Source: Virgibacillus indicus (lineage in GTDB: Bacteria > Bacillota > Bacilli > Bacillales > Amphibacillaceae). From it: a DNA stretch of 64,000 nucleotides. The position numbers were made by a program, and so were the translations under genes. The notes under the pieces are model-generated. The model was not told the DNA's origin and searched no databases. It saw nothing but the letters and a program-made list of their open reading frames with translations. Where the stretch lies: NCBI RefSeq assembly GCF_002266285.1, contig NZ_NPMS01000001.1, positions 558,001 to 622,000 on the forward strand, given 5' to 3'. Positions 1 through 8,398 of this stretch are shown piece after piece (positions within the stretch are counted from its first letter, which is position 1; the number at the start of each line of letters is the position of its first letter).

Positions 1-965
1 TTGGGGTAAATAAAATAGATAACCCAGAGATGCGTGAGAACATATACGAATATTACTCGCTGGGATTTGGTGAACCATTTCCGATTTCCGGTTCTCACGG
101 CCTTGGTTTAGGAGATTTACTGGATGAAGTCATCAGTCATTTCCCGGAAAGAGAAAATGAAGCGATACTGGAAGATACTATATACTTTAGTTTAATCGGC
201 AGACCGAATGTGGGGAAATCATCCCTTGTTAACGCAATACTGAATGAAGACAGGGTTATTGTCAGTGAAATTGAAGGGACAACGAGAGAAGCTGTTGATA
301 CAAACCTGCATAAGGATGACCAGGATTTTGTTATTATCGATACTGCAGGAATGCGTAAACGGGGAAAAGTATATGAAACAACAGAGAAGTACAGTGTGCT
401 CAGAGCATTAAAAGCGATTGAACGTTCAGATGTTGTATTGGTTTTAATTGATGCCGATACAGGAATAAGAGAACAAGATAAAAAAATTGCCGGCTACGCT
501 CATGATGCAGGACGGGCAATTGTTATTGTCGTAAATAAATGGGATACTGTAGAATCCAATGAAAAAGCAATGAAGGAATTTGAAGCTAATGTACGTGCTC
601 ATTTTCAGTTTTTGGACTATGCGCCAATTGTTTTTCTTTCAGCTAGAACAAAAAAGAGGCTGCATACTTTAATTCCTGCTATTAAATTGGCCAGTGAAAA
701 TCATGCAAAACGTGTACCGACAAATGTGTTAAATGATGTAATCATGGATGCATTGGCAATGAATCCGACCCCGACTGTCAAAGGCAGAAGGCTGAAAGTA
801 TTATATGCAACACAAGTAGCTGTTAAGCCGCCTAGTTTTGTAATATTTGTAAATGACCCGGAATTAATGCATTTCTCCTATGAACGTTTTTTAGAAAACA
901 AAATAAGGGATGCATTTGGTTTTGTCGGAACGCCTATAAAGTTATTTTCAAGAAAGAGACAATAA
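1..965 (+). CDS. der: Ribosome biogenesis GTPase Der (EngA), 5' end outside window
   Basis: Der is a tandem-GTPase 50S assembly factor. Reading frame 3 is open from the first bases and begins with [17 protein letters not shown], so the G4 motif (NKID) of the first G domain is already inside and the ATG at 30 is an internal methionine. The second G domain is complete: Walker [11 protein letters not shown]3 DTAG and G4 NKWD. It is followed by the C-terminal KH-like domain, ending in SRKRQ. About 321 of an expected 435 or so residues are visible. The neighbour gpsA starts 13 bp downstream, the usual Bacillaceae order. Confidence 0.95.
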   Translation, partial: GVNKIDNPEMRENIYEYYSLGFGEPFPISGSHGLGLGDLLDEVISHFPERENEAILEDTIYFSLIGRPNVGKSSLVNAILNEDRVIVSEIEGTTREAVDTNLHKDDQDFVIIDTAGMRKRGKVYETTEKYSVLRALKAIERSDVVLVLIDADTGIREQDKKIAGYAHDAGRAIVIVVNKWDTVESNEKAMKEFEANVRAHFQFLDYAPIVFLSARTKKRLHTLIPAIKLASENHAKRVPTNVLNDVIMDALAMNPTPTVKGRRLKVLYATQVAVKPPSFVIFVNDPELMHFSYERFLENKIRDAFGFVGTPIKLFSRKRQ

Positions 966-978
966 GGAGGAGAAACTC

Positions 979-2016
979 TTGACTAAAGTTGCAGTATTAG
1001 GTGCCGGAAGCTGGGGGACAGCGTTAAGCATAGTATTAGCTGATAATGGACATGATGTACGTTTATGGACACATCGCTCTGAACAGGCAGAAACCATTAA
1101 CAGGACACATAAAAATGAAAAATACCTAGATGCGAATATTCCTGAACAAATAAATGCTACCAGTGATCTCAATGAGGCAATTACTGGGGTTACTGCAATA
1201 ATAATTGTTGTACCTACTAAAGCTATTCGAGAAGTTTGCAGACAATTGAGTGAAGTAATTACAAAGCAAGTTACAATCATTCATGCATCTAAAGGAATCG
1301 AACCGGTTACATTAAAACGGGTTTCACAAATGATAAGTGAAGAGATGAATAATTATTCACAAGAGGATATTGTTGTTTTATCTGGGCCCAGCCATGCGGA
1401 AGAGGTTGCGCACAGACAGCCGACAACTGTTACCGTCTCTTCTCTAAATGAAGATAATGCCAAAATAGCACAGGATATATTTATTAATGAAGATTTCCGG
1501 GTTTATACAAGTCCCGATATACTGGGAATCGAACTCGGAGGAGCATTAAAAAATATTATAGCATTAGGTGCCGGTATTTCAGATGGGCTTGGGTATGGAG
1601 ATAATGCAAAAGCCGCGTTGATTACAAGGGGCTTGGCTGAAATTGCCCGCCTAGGAACTTCTCTAGGTGCAAATCCGCTGAGTTTCCTGGGATTACCGGG
1701 AGTTGGAGATTTAATCGTAACTTGTACCAGTGTTCATAGCCGTAACTGGCGTGCTGGCAACTTATTGGGTAAAGGACATAAATTAGATGAAGTATTAGAC
1801 CGGATGGGTATGGTGGTGGAAGGTGTGCGGACAGTTAAGGCTGCATATCAGTTTGCTGAAGAACAGCAGGTGGAAATGCCGATAACCACAGGTATTTATC
1901 AGATATTATTTAACGATAAAGATCCAAAAGATGTAGTCGAACAGCTAATGAACAGAGCAAAACGAGAGGAAATGGACGATCTTGCCAAATTATTAAATGA
2001 ACGGTATTCAAAATAA
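979..2016 (+). CDS. gpsA: Glycerol-3-phosphate dehydrogenase [NAD(P)+]
   Basis: GpsA reduces dihydroxyacetone phosphate to sn-glycerol-3-phosphate for phospholipid synthesis and acts in the cytoplasm. The protein is 345 aa, the usual length. It has an N-terminal Rossmann motif GAGSWGTAL (residues 8-16) and the catalytic lysine segment ELGGALKNIIALGAG near residue 190. The start is TTG at 979, chosen because AAGGAGGAG lies at 963-971 with ideal spacing. It follows der by 13 bp, so the two are probably cotranscribed. Confidence 0.96.
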   Translation: MTKVAVLGAGSWGTALSIVLADNGHDVRLWTHRSEQAETINRTHKNEKYLDANIPEQINATSDLNEAITGVTAIIIVVPTKAIREVCRQLSEVITKQVTIIHASKGIEPVTLKRVSQMISEEMNNYSQEDIVVLSGPSHAEEVAHRQPTTVTVSSLNEDNAKIAQDIFINEDFRVYTSPDILGIELGGALKNIIALGAGISDGLGYGDNAKAALITRGLAEIARLGTSLGANPLSFLGLPGVGDLIVTCTSVHSRNWRAGNLLGKGHKLDEVLDRMGMVVEGVRTVKAAYQFAEEQQVEMPITTGIYQILFNDKDPKDVVEQLMNRAKREEMDDLAKLLNERYSK

Positions 2017-2074
2017 CACTAGAATTACTCCCTGCATATACTGTGTTGAATGAAATAAGCAGGGAGGCGAGTGT

Positions 2075-2335
2075 GTGAATAATTTTCAAAAAGGTCTTTT
2101 TGATAAAATCCAGAAGAATGCCAATGTAAATCCGGATGAAATATATAAAGTTGCAGATTCTGTAAAAAATGCAGATTTTTCAGACGAGAAAACGGTAAGA
2201 AGGCTTGTTAGGCATTTAGCGAAATTAGCGAATAAGCCAATTTCAAAGGAAAAGGAAGACAAAATTGTACAATCCATTGTAAAAAATAACATGCCAATGG
2301 ATATGCAATCGTTGAATCAAATTTTTAAAAAGTAG
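2075..2335 (+). CDS. spoVIF: Stage VI sporulation protein F (SpoVIF/YjcC family)
   Basis: An 86-aa soluble, lysine-rich, all-helical protein that I recognise as the SpoVIF family, needed in B. subtilis for late spore coat maturation and germination. Features supporting this are the N-terminal NNFQKGLFDKIQKNANV, the central TVRRLVRHLAKLAN and the C-terminal NMPMDMQSLNQIFKK. The start is GTG at 2075 with AGGGAGG at 2061-2067. It lies 58 bp after gpsA and is followed by an intrinsic terminator, so it may be the last gene of the der-gpsA unit. B. subtilis has this gene elsewhere, so the placement is a lineage trait. Confidence 0.85.
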   Translation: MNNFQKGLFDKIQKNANVNPDEIYKVADSVKNADFSDEKTVRRLVRHLAKLANKPISKEKEDKIVQSIVKNNMPMDMQSLNQIFKK

Positions 2336-2435
2336 TAATACTGGGCAAGTGAGGATACATTAAACCGTATACCTGCATAAAATAAATCGCACAAGCATTC
2401 ATGGATAGAGTCTGCAAGGAACATTATTTAGTCAT

Positions 2436-2476
2436 GCCGGGATGAGGCTAGCCCCCTTCGTCTCGGCTTTTTATTG
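2436..2476 (+). terminator. Intrinsic terminator after spoVIF
   Basis: GCCGGGATGAGG pairs imperfectly with CTTCGTCTCGGC across a short C-rich loop and is followed by TTTTTATT. It separates the gpsA-spoVIF unit from the next promoter. Confidence 0.8.
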
Positions 2477-2577
2477 TAATTTTGCATGAAGGGAAGCAGA
2501 CCTGGCTTCAACAATTTAAACATATCAATGATTAAATATTTCGAAAAAAGCATTTTGATACTTGAAATAATAACCAT

Positions 2578-2587
2578 ATGATATAAT
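2578..2587 (+). promoter_or_regulatory. Extended -10 promoter for the DUF2768 gene
   Basis: The sequence TGATATAAT (TG-N-TATAAT) lies 43 bp before the ATG at 2630. No good -35 box is present at 17 bp, as expected for an extended -10 promoter. This is inferred from sequence only. Confidence 0.5.
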
Positions 2588-2629
2588 ACCATGTGCAAAG
2601 TAAAAGTGTTTGAAGTAGGAGTGTAGAAT

Positions 2630-2827
2630 ATGTCATTATCAATGCTTAAAATGTATATATCTTTTGCTGGGATGATTCTGCTGATTTTATCTATTGGCTT
2701 AATTTTATTAAGCAGATATAAACTTCATGGTGTCATAGCCGGTATTGTGTCAGTACTTGCATACATATGCCTTGTTGTGGGCGGATTAATTATACTATAT
2801 ATCGTATTTAGCGGACCAACAGGATAG
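2630..2827 (+). CDS. DUF2768 small membrane protein (YphE-like)
   Basis: A 65-aa protein made almost entirely of two hydrophobic segments (about residues 5-27 and 33-60) joined by a short SRYKLHG loop, so it is an integral membrane protein. Sequence and position (between gpsA and yphF/spoIVA) match YphE of B. subtilis, family DUF2768. Its function is unknown. A TAGGAG ribosome binding site precedes the ATG. It is followed after 20 bp by the yphF-like lipoprotein gene, which is probably in the same transcript. Confidence 0.75.
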   Translation: MSLSMLKMYISFAGMILLILSIGLILLSRYKLHGVIAGIVSVLAYICLVVGGLIILYIVFSGPTG

Positions 2828-2847
2828 GCTTATAAGGAGGCTATGAA

Positions 2848-3585
2848 ATGAAACCTGTATATATCAGAGTCTTGTCTCTCTGTCTGCTGCTGATCTTCCT
2901 CAGCGGTTGTCTCTATCCGGAGAGCGAGCTTGCCAAAAATCAATCACCAAACGAGTTGCAGATTGAGCAAGTTCAATCTGCGGTTGATAAGTATAAAGAA
3001 GAGAATCAAGGACTTGTTCCTATTAAAACAAAACCAAATGATACACCAATTTTTCAAAAATATCTGATTGACTTTACCCCGTTAAGGGAAAGCAGCCTGC
3101 TTACAGAAATCCCGGGAAATGCTTATGAAAATGGCGGAGTATATCAATATACACTGATAACTCCAGATGATAACGCAAGAGTAAAATTAATTGATTTGCG
3201 TGTTACAGAAGAGATTAGAAAAGTAAATGTCCGGTTAGATATCTATCGGAATAAACATTTATATCCTCCGTATGGGAAAGAAATAAGTGATGGTGTTTTT
3301 CTTATTGATTATGAAAAGTTAAATCTTGATGCTCAACCGGTTGTTGTTAGTCCATATTCAAATGAAAATCTTCCAATTGTGATGGACTACAATGGTAAGC
3401 TGCATGTAGATTACCGTATTGACCTGGCAAATGCCTTAAATGAATATGAGCACGATTATCAGGAGGGTGATGACATACGCTATCTACTGGCTGAGAATAC
3501 TCCTTTTGTTCCTGCATATTCATTACCATATACAATAAAGGATGGAGAACCGGTTTTTAACGAAACAAAAGCGGAAGCGCGTTGA
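2848..3585 (+). CDS. yphF: YphF-like lipoprotein
   Basis: A 245-aa predicted lipoprotein. The N-terminus is Lys/Arg then hydrophobic and ends in the lipobox LSGC, with Cys21 the lipidation site, so the mature protein should be membrane-anchored outside the cell. The body has no enzyme motif that I recognise. Position just before spoIVA and overall sequence match YphF of B. subtilis, function unknown. AAGGAGG precedes the ATG. The last codons (KAEAR and stop) lie in GCGGAAGCGC, the start of a Bacillaceae-type intergenic repeat, so the C-terminus may have been altered by that element. Confidence 0.8.
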   Translation: MKPVYIRVLSLCLLLIFLSGCLYPESELAKNQSPNELQIEQVQSAVDKYKEENQGLVPIKTKPNDTPIFQKYLIDFTPLRESSLLTEIPGNAYENGGVYQYTLITPDDNARVKLIDLRVTEEIRKVNVRLDIYRNKHLYPPYGKEISDGVFLIDYEKLNLDAQPVVVSPYSNENLPIVMDYNGKLHVDYRIDLANALNEYEHDYQEGDDIRYLLAENTPFVPAYSLPYTIKDGEPVFNETKAEAR

Positions 3586-3720
3586 ATACACCCGACAAGC
3601 TTAAGCCAATAACTCTAAGTGGTGTTCTTTGCCTCAGCGAGCTATTGCTTAAGACTTAGAGGCGGTATGCGCTGCAGCTGGACTGGGCAGTTTATTTGGA
3701 TAAATAAGTAACTGCCTGAA
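3571..3720 (+). repeat. Bacillaceae-type intergenic repeat, copy A
   Basis: Begins GCGGAAGCGC inside the last codons of yphF, continues with CCCGACAAGCTTAAGCC, contains CTCTAAGT paired with ACTTAGAG, then GCAGCTGGACTGGGCAG. It ends with a hairpin made of GGCAGTT and AACTGCC. It is more GC-rich than the flanking DNA. The 3' part (AGCTGGAC, then GGCAGTTT and a CTGCC arm) recurs at 22925-23030. I recall similar dispersed sequences in other Bacillaceae genomes; the exact family is not assigned here. Confidence 0.6.
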
Positions 3721-3764
3721 ATTTTTACTTACTTCAAAAATTAATTAAATATAACATAATAATT

Positions 3765-3805
3765 CCCTTGTAACATATATTGTTGCAAGGGTTTATTTGT
3801 TTTCA
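3765..3805 (+). terminator. Intrinsic terminator after yphF
   Basis: CCCTTGTAACA and TGTTGCAAGGG form an 11-bp stem with one mismatch at 3765-3791, followed by TTTATTTGTTTTC. It separates yphF from spoIVA. Confidence 0.8.
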
Positions 3806-3870
3806 TATCTATTTTGCCAGCTCTTTAAAATTACAAGGTTGTATTTTTTATTCTTTTACACATATTTAAG

Positions 3871-3900
3871 TCATAAATTGATAGGACAACATCATAGACT
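3871..3900 (+). promoter_or_regulatory. Candidate sigma-E promoter of spoIVA
   Basis: TCATAAAT (3871-3878) fits the sigma-E -35 pattern KHATANHT completely. CATAGACT (3893-3900) fits the -10 pattern CATACAHT with one mismatch. The spacer is 14 bp. In B. subtilis spoIVA is a sigma-E gene, so both position and sequence agree. Transcription would start near 3907, about 55 nt before the start codon. Confidence 0.7.
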
Positions 3901-3962
3901 TGTAATGTCAATTATTCGCAGTTTGCCATGAATAAAATGTACGGAGATCGGGAGGGGATCTT

Positions 3963-5441
3963 TTGGAAAGAGTCGATATTTTTAAAGATATTTCGAAGCG
4001 GACAAATGGAGATATCTATCTTGGAATAGTAGGAGCTGTCCGAACAGGTAAATCTACATTCATTAAGAAGTTTATGGATTTAGTTGTTTTGCCTAATATT
4101 GAGGAGGAGAGTGAACGCGTAAGAGCCCATGATGAACTGCCCCAGAGCGCAGCAGGCAAAACAATTATGACAACTGAACCAAAATTCATACCAAATCAGG
4201 CTGTAACCGTGAATGTTGAAGAAGGACTGGATGTAAACGTCAGATTGGTTGATTGTGTAGGATATGCAGTTGATGGTGCAAAGGGCTTTGAGGATGAAAA
4301 CGGCCCCAGAATGATAAACACTCCTTGGTATGAAGATCCAATTCCATTTCATGATGCAGCTGAAATAGGAACCCGCAAAGTTATCCAGGAGCATTCAACA
4401 ATTGGCGTTGTTGTAACAACAGATGGAACAATTGGTGAAATTCCGAGAAATGATTATGTAAATGCTGAAGCTAAGGTAGTAGATGAACTGAAAGAAGTAG
4501 GAAAACCATTTATTATGGTTGTTAACTCAGTAAGACCAACAAGCCAAGAAACAGAATTGCTTCGTCAGGAACTTAATGAAAAGTATGATATTCCTGTATT
4601 ATCCATGAGTGTCGAGTCTATGACAGAACACGATGTATATAATGTGCTGCGTGAGGCCTTGTATGAATTCCCTGTACTTGAGGTAAACGTAAACCTTCCG
4701 AGCTGGGTAATGGTTTTAAATGAAGATCACTGGCTAAGGGAAAACTATCAGGCAGCAATACAGGATACAGTGAAAGATATTAAAAGACTGCGTGACGTTG
4801 ATCAGATAGTTGGAAATTTTGCAGACTATGACTATATCGACAAGGCTAACTTAGCCGGAATGGAAATGGGCGATGGTGTTGCAGAAATTGATTTGCATGC
4901 CCCTGACCACCTTTATGACGATATCCTGAAAGAAATCGTTGGAGAAGAAATTCGAGGTAAGGACCATCTGTTAAAGCTAATGCAGGATTTTGCCCATGCT
5001 AAACGTGAATATGATCAAGTGTCAGGTGCACTGCAAATGGTAAAACAAACAGGATATGGAATTGCTGCACCAACACTGCAGGATATGATATTGGATGAAC
5101 CGGAAATAATCCGGCAAGGTTCAAGATTCGGTGTACGCCTTAAGGCAGTAGCACCATCAATTCATATGATCAAAGTAGAGGTTGAATCAGAATTTGCTCC
5201 TATTATAGGTACAGAAAAGCAGAGTGAAGAACTGGTAAGATATCTGATGCAGGACTTTGAAGAAGATCCATTATCAATCTGGGAATCAGATATTTTTGGA
5301 AGGTCATTAAGCTCGATTGTCAGAGAGGGAATACAGGCGAAGATAGCACTCATGCCTGAAAATGCCAGATATAAATTAAAAGATACCCTTGAAAGAATTA
5401 TAAACGAAGGCTCTGGCGGCCTGATTGCAATTATTCTTTAG
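3963..5441 (+). CDS. spoIVA: Stage IV sporulation protein A (spore coat morphogenetic ATPase)
   Basis: SpoIVA polymerises on the outer forespore membrane, using ATP hydrolysis, and forms the base layer of the spore coat; SpoVM recruits it. The protein is 492 aa, the same length as in B. subtilis, and nearly collinear with it. Walker A is GAVRTGKST (about residues 24-32), and the C-terminus GSGGLIAIIL is strongly conserved. The start is TTG at 3963 behind GGGAGGGG. It is monocistronic, with a candidate sigma-E promoter upstream and a terminator right after the stop. Confidence 0.98.
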   Translation: MERVDIFKDISKRTNGDIYLGIVGAVRTGKSTFIKKFMDLVVLPNIEEESERVRAHDELPQSAAGKTIMTTEPKFIPNQAVTVNVEEGLDVNVRLVDCVGYAVDGAKGFEDENGPRMINTPWYEDPIPFHDAAEIGTRKVIQEHSTIGVVVTTDGTIGEIPRNDYVNAEAKVVDELKEVGKPFIMVVNSVRPTSQETELLRQELNEKYDIPVLSMSVESMTEHDVYNVLREALYEFPVLEVNVNLPSWVMVLNEDHWLRENYQAAIQDTVKDIKRLRDVDQIVGNFADYDYIDKANLAGMEMGDGVAEIDLHAPDHLYDDILKEIVGEEIRGKDHLLKLMQDFAHAKREYDQVSGALQMVKQTGYGIAAPTLQDMILDEPEIIRQGSRFGVRLKAVAPSIHMIKVEVESEFAPIIGTEKQSEELVRYLMQDFEEDPLSIWESDIFGRSLSSIVREGIQAKIALMPENARYKLKDTLERIINEGSGGLIAIIL

Positions 5442-5466
5442 CAGCTGATTATAAGCTGCTTTTTTG
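5440..5466 (+). terminator. Intrinsic terminator of spoIVA
   Basis: AGCAGC and GCTGCT pair across TGATTATAA and are followed by TTTTT. The hairpin begins in the stop codon of spoIVA. Confidence 0.85.
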
Positions 5467-5967
5467 TTGCATAGGAAATTATAAAATTTTTGATCTGTGG
5501 ATAAATAAACAACCAAATCAGCAACGTTCGGTGCTTACACTTTTGTTCTATTTCAGAGCATATTTTCTGCTGCAGTTTCTTGTTCTTTCACTCCCTTCAC
5601 CAGAATGCCAGTTGTTACGAAATTAAATTTTCATCTTTTTTTCTGGTAACGGCAGGAATTTGTTTAAAAGTGTCGTATATCTTTAGTGAAGTGTTAACCG
5701 ATGTTGTACTGTCAATGATTATACAAGTTTAACCGGAAATCGATTCAATTTTGGAGGGATTTAATATAATTATGGTGTTTTTTTAATAAATCCTGAAAAA
5801 ATGGGTACTAATTGTTGAATTTTGTAGCGAACTCGGTTAATATAAGCCTTGTCACTATTGAAATACGTGGCATAAGAGTATAAAAACTGGCAAAATGGTG
5901 AACAAATGATGATAGATTTATTATTTGTTCCAATGTCGATTGAAATTATTGGGAGGAGGTGAATGTC
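5442..5967. other. Intergenic region spoIVA-hup
   Basis: 526 bp without a credible ORF. It holds the spoIVA terminator, an AT-rich stretch in which I see no feature, a candidate sigma-A promoter at 5815-5843 and a weaker one at 5858-5884 (TTGAAA, 15-bp spacer, TATAAA). It ends with the very strong HU ribosome binding site. Confidence 0.6.
5815..5843 (+). promoter_or_regulatory. Candidate sigma-A promoter of the HU gene
   Basis: TTGAAT at 5815-5820, a 17-bp spacer, and TAATAT at 5838-5843. It would give a leader of about 120 nt before the ATG at 5968. Confidence 0.6.
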
Positions 5968-6240
5968 ATGAACAAAACAGACTTAGTGAATGCAGTAGCT
6001 GAAAAAAGCGAACTTTCTAAAAAGGACGCTACAAAAGCTGTAGATGCAGTTTTCGAATCTGTCATGGATTCACTTAAAAATGGTGAAAAAGTGCAATTAA
6101 TCGGATTTGGTAACTTTGAAGTACGTGAGCGTTCAGCTCGTAAAGGTCGTAATCCTCAAACAGGAGAAGAGATCGAAATTCCAGCAAGCAAAGTTCCTGC
6201 GTTTAAACCAGGAAAAGCCCTTAAAGATAGCGTAAAATAA
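5968..6240 (+). CDS. hup: DNA-binding protein HU
   Basis: A 90-aa histone-like nucleoid protein that binds and bends DNA as a dimer (HBsu in B. subtilis, where it is essential). It starts [11 protein letters not shown], has the conserved [21 protein letters not shown] beta-arm and ends [11 protein letters not shown]. The ATG at 5968 was chosen over an in-frame GTG at 5959 because GGGAGGAGGTG at 5951-5961 overlaps the latter. It is flanked by promoter candidates and a strong terminator, so it is probably monocistronic. Confidence 0.97.
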   Translation: MNKTDLVNAVAEKSELSKKDATKAVDAVFESVMDSLKNGEKVQLIGFGNFEVRERSARKGRNPQTGEEIEIPASKVPAFKPGKALKDSVK

Positions 6241-6255
6241 TTTTACATAGGGCTG

Positions 6256-6286
6256 AAAAGGGTGCGTCATGGACGCGCCCTTTTTT
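6256..6286 (+). terminator. Intrinsic terminator of hup
   Basis: GGGTGCGTC and GACGCGCCC pair around ATG (one G-T wobble), preceded by AAAA and followed by TTTTTT. Confidence 0.9.
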
Positions 6287-6317
6287 AATGAGTTTTACTA
6301 TGTTTTATGCAGTATCT

Positions 6318-6346
6318 TTGACAAGATGGGTCTGATCCTACATATT
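6318..6346 (+). promoter_or_regulatory. Candidate sigma-A promoter of mtrB
   Basis: A perfect TTGACA at 6318-6323, 17-bp spacer, and CATATT at 6341-6346, 28 bp before the mtrB start codon. It makes mtrB independent of hup. Confidence 0.65.
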
Positions 6347-6373
6347 TAAAACATGCACACGAGGAGGGATAGT

Positions 6374-6589
6374 ATGGATAAACCATCAGATTTCTTTGTA
6401 ATTAGGGCTCTGGAAGATGGGGTAAACGTAATCGGTTTAACAAGAGGAACAGATACAAAGTTTCATCATTCTGAAAAACTGGATAAAGATGAGGTCATGA
6501 TAGCCCAGTTTACAGAACACACGTCAGCTGTTAAAGTGCGCGGTAAAGCTGTTATCCAAACAAGCCATGGTCAAATTGATAATAATTAA
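6374..6589 (+). CDS. mtrB: Tryptophan RNA-binding attenuation protein TRAP (MtrB)
   Basis: TRAP is an 11-mer ring that, with tryptophan bound, wraps (G/U)AG repeats in leader RNAs and causes termination or blocks translation. The 71-aa protein is nearly identical to B. subtilis MtrB through the core [20 protein letters not shown] and [17 protein letters not shown]. The start is ATG 6374 behind GAGGAGGG. In B. subtilis it is second in an operon after folE (mtrA). Here it follows hup directly with its own promoter, and no folE is present. Its classical target, trpEDCFBA, is also missing from its usual site in this window. Confidence 0.96.
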   Translation: MDKPSDFFVIRALEDGVNVIGLTRGTDTKFHHSEKLDKDEVMIAQFTEHTSAVKVRGKAVIQTSHGQIDNN

Positions 6590-6652
6590 TTGTTCATCGA
6601 ATTTCTTACCTGGCCTTCCTGATGATTCTTGATTATCGATCATACATAAATT

Positions 6653-6662
6653 ATGCTATAAT
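6653..6662 (+). promoter_or_regulatory. Extended -10 promoter of hepS
   Basis: TGCTATAAT (TG-N-TATAAT) lies about 45 bp before the hepS start. It has no well-spaced -35. It would serve the hepS-menG-hepT group. Confidence 0.5.
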
Positions 6663-6707
6663 AGCTGGAGCAAGTAATGAATAGATGAAAGGGCTCAGGT
6701 GATTTTT

Positions 6708-7505
6708 TTGAATACTTCTAGTATGGATATCAGACATCTAAAAGCATTGATTGAAGATAAAATTCAACATGCATACTTGGAGAAATATATACAACAGCCC
6801 GTTATTGATGAAGACAAGCTTTTTTTGCTAACTGCTGTTTTAAACAACACTGAATTGTCCAGTCCTCAAAAAGAACGCTACATTCTTACAACCATGCTTG
6901 TGCAGATCGCATTGGACACACACGATCTGGTGCCAAAAACGAATGTAAGCGGCGAGAGCGATGAAGCAAGGCTGACAAAACAATTAAGCGTTTTAGCAGG
7001 GGATTATTATAGCGGTCTATATTACTTACTTCTGTCAGAAATAGAAGACTTCGATCTTATACATAAATTAGCCGCAGCAATCAAAGAAATAAATGAGAAT
7101 AAAATGAAACTTTATTATAAAGAAGTGAATTCATTTCAGGAATACATTGATATTCTAAAGGAAATAGAATCTTTATTAATTATATATCTGGCTGATTATG
7201 TGGAAGAGTATTCGTTAAACAATATAACTGGCGATTGGTTAATTATGAATAAATTAATTAGGGAAAAAGAAAGCCTTGAACAAAATGGTTATTCCAAACT
7301 GCTGGATAGTTGGTTTAGTTCTAATTTCAACAGTTCGAATACGGCTGTTTCAAATACAATCGACACAATGATACAGAAATACAAAGTGTCCATTGAAAAA
7401 TCACTGTTAAAGCTATCAATGCAGCATAGACCACTGAAGAATTATATAATGTCACAGTTGAGTGAGCCGGTTTATAATAATGCCTCTATTGCGGAAGAAG
7501 GGTAA
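6708..7505 (+). CDS. hepS: Heptaprenyl diphosphate synthase component I
   Basis: HepS is the small, non-catalytic partner of HepT; together they make the C35 chain of menaquinone-7. The family is poorly conserved, and the call rests on a helical protein of about 265 aa with the [16 protein letters not shown] motif and on its place directly before menG and hepT. Start choice is uncertain. TTG 6708 has CAGGTGAT at good spacing; GTG 6699 overlaps that site; ATG 6723 is the first ATG. It is separated from menG by 8 bp. Confidence 0.88.
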   Translation: MNTSSMDIRHLKALIEDKIQHAYLEKYIQQPVIDEDKLFLLTAVLNNTELSSPQKERYILTTMLVQIALDTHDLVPKTNVSGESDEARLTKQLSVLAGDYYSGLYYLLLSEIEDFDLIHKLAAAIKEINENKMKLYYKEVNSFQEYIDILKEIESLLIIYLADYVEEYSLNNITGDWLIMNKLIREKESLEQNGYSKLLDSWFSSNFNSSNTAVSNTIDTMIQKYKVSIEKSLLKLSMQHRPLKNYIMSQLSEPVYNNASIAEEG

Positions 7506-7513
7506 GCATAATC

Positions 7514-8221
7514 ATGACACAGCAATCAAAAGAAGAACGTGTTCATCATGTTTTTGAAAAAATTTATGATAATTATGATTCAATGAATTCTATAATATCT
7601 TTTAAAAGGCATAAAGCTTGGCGCAAGGATATTATGAAACGAATGCAGGTGAAGAAAAATTCCAAAGCATTGGATGTCTGCTGCGGGACCGGGGACTGGT
7701 CTTTAGCCCTGGCGGAAGCTGTTGGAACAAATGGCGAAGTAATTGGGCTGGATTTCAGCAAGAACATGCTCTCGGTCGCCGAGAAAAAGAAACAGGAATC
7801 AAAGCTTAATCAACTTAACTTAATTCATGGCAATGCAATGGAGCTTCCTTTTGATGATAATTCATTTGAATATGTAACAATAGGGTTTGGTTTACGTAAT
7901 GTTCCAGACTACAAAACTGTAATCGGTGAACTCTTTCGTGTAGTAAAGCCAGGCGGAAAAGTAGTCTGCCTGGAAACCTCACAGCCAACTCTTATTGGAT
8001 ACAGGCAATTATATTATTTTTATTTTCGATTTATTATGCCGCTGTTTGGAAAACTTTTTGCAAAAAGCTATAACGAATATGCCTGGCTTCATGAATCAGC
8101 AAAAAGCTTTCCGAATAAAAAAGAATTAAAACAAATGTTTTTGGATGCTGGTTTTTCACAGGTACAGGTGAAGAGCTACGCTGGCGGAGTTGCAGCAATG
8201 CATATGGGCATCAAAGGATAA
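7514..8221 (+). CDS. menG: Demethylmenaquinone methyltransferase
   Basis: A SAM-dependent methyltransferase that performs the last step of menaquinone synthesis (demethylmenaquinone to menaquinone; UbiE/MenG family). It is 235 aa. The SAM-binding motif [13 protein letters not shown] is near residues 53-65, and the family signature [10 protein letters not shown] follows. It lies between hepS and hepT, the standard Bacillus arrangement that groups side-chain synthesis with ring methylation. Confidence 0.96.
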   Translation: MTQQSKEERVHHVFEKIYDNYDSMNSIISFKRHKAWRKDIMKRMQVKKNSKALDVCCGTGDWSLALAEAVGTNGEVIGLDFSKNMLSVAEKKKQESKLNQLNLIHGNAMELPFDDNSFEYVTIGFGLRNVPDYKTVIGELFRVVKPGGKVVCLETSQPTLIGYRQLYYFYFRFIMPLFGKLFAKSYNEYAWLHESAKSFPNKKELKQMFLDAGFSQVQVKSYAGGVAAMHMGIKG

Positions 8222-8316
8222 TTTTTTTACTTAATATTTCTATAAATTAATACATTTTCAGCGTGATAAGATTTTCAGCTGAAGATCATTTGAACGAATC
8301 GAACATATACCCAGTC

Positions 8317-8346
8317 AGCCCCCGCTTAATCACTACGGGCTTTTAA
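8317..8346 (+). terminator. Possible weak terminator between menG and hepT
   Basis: AGCCCCCG and CGGGCT pair imperfectly, followed by TTTTAAG. It lies in the 177-bp gap between menG and hepT, a gap that is short in B. subtilis, and could lower hepT expression. Confidence 0.35.
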
Positions 8347-8398
8347 GCATGGAAATATGGATTATGCTGGAGGGCTTTGCAGGATAAAGGTGACACTT

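Larger units (their letters stand above)
3586..3962. other. Intergenic region yphF-spoIVA
   Basis: 377 bp without a gene. It holds most of repeat copy A, the yphF terminator, an AT-rich spacer, a candidate sigma-E promoter and the spoIVA ribosome binding site GGGAGGGG. I see no small ORF with a ribosome binding site. Confidence 0.7.

Noticed and set aside
5858..5884. Second promoter TTGAAA-15-TATAAA before hup
   Set aside because: Spacer of 15 bp is too short; kept only as a remark in the region note.
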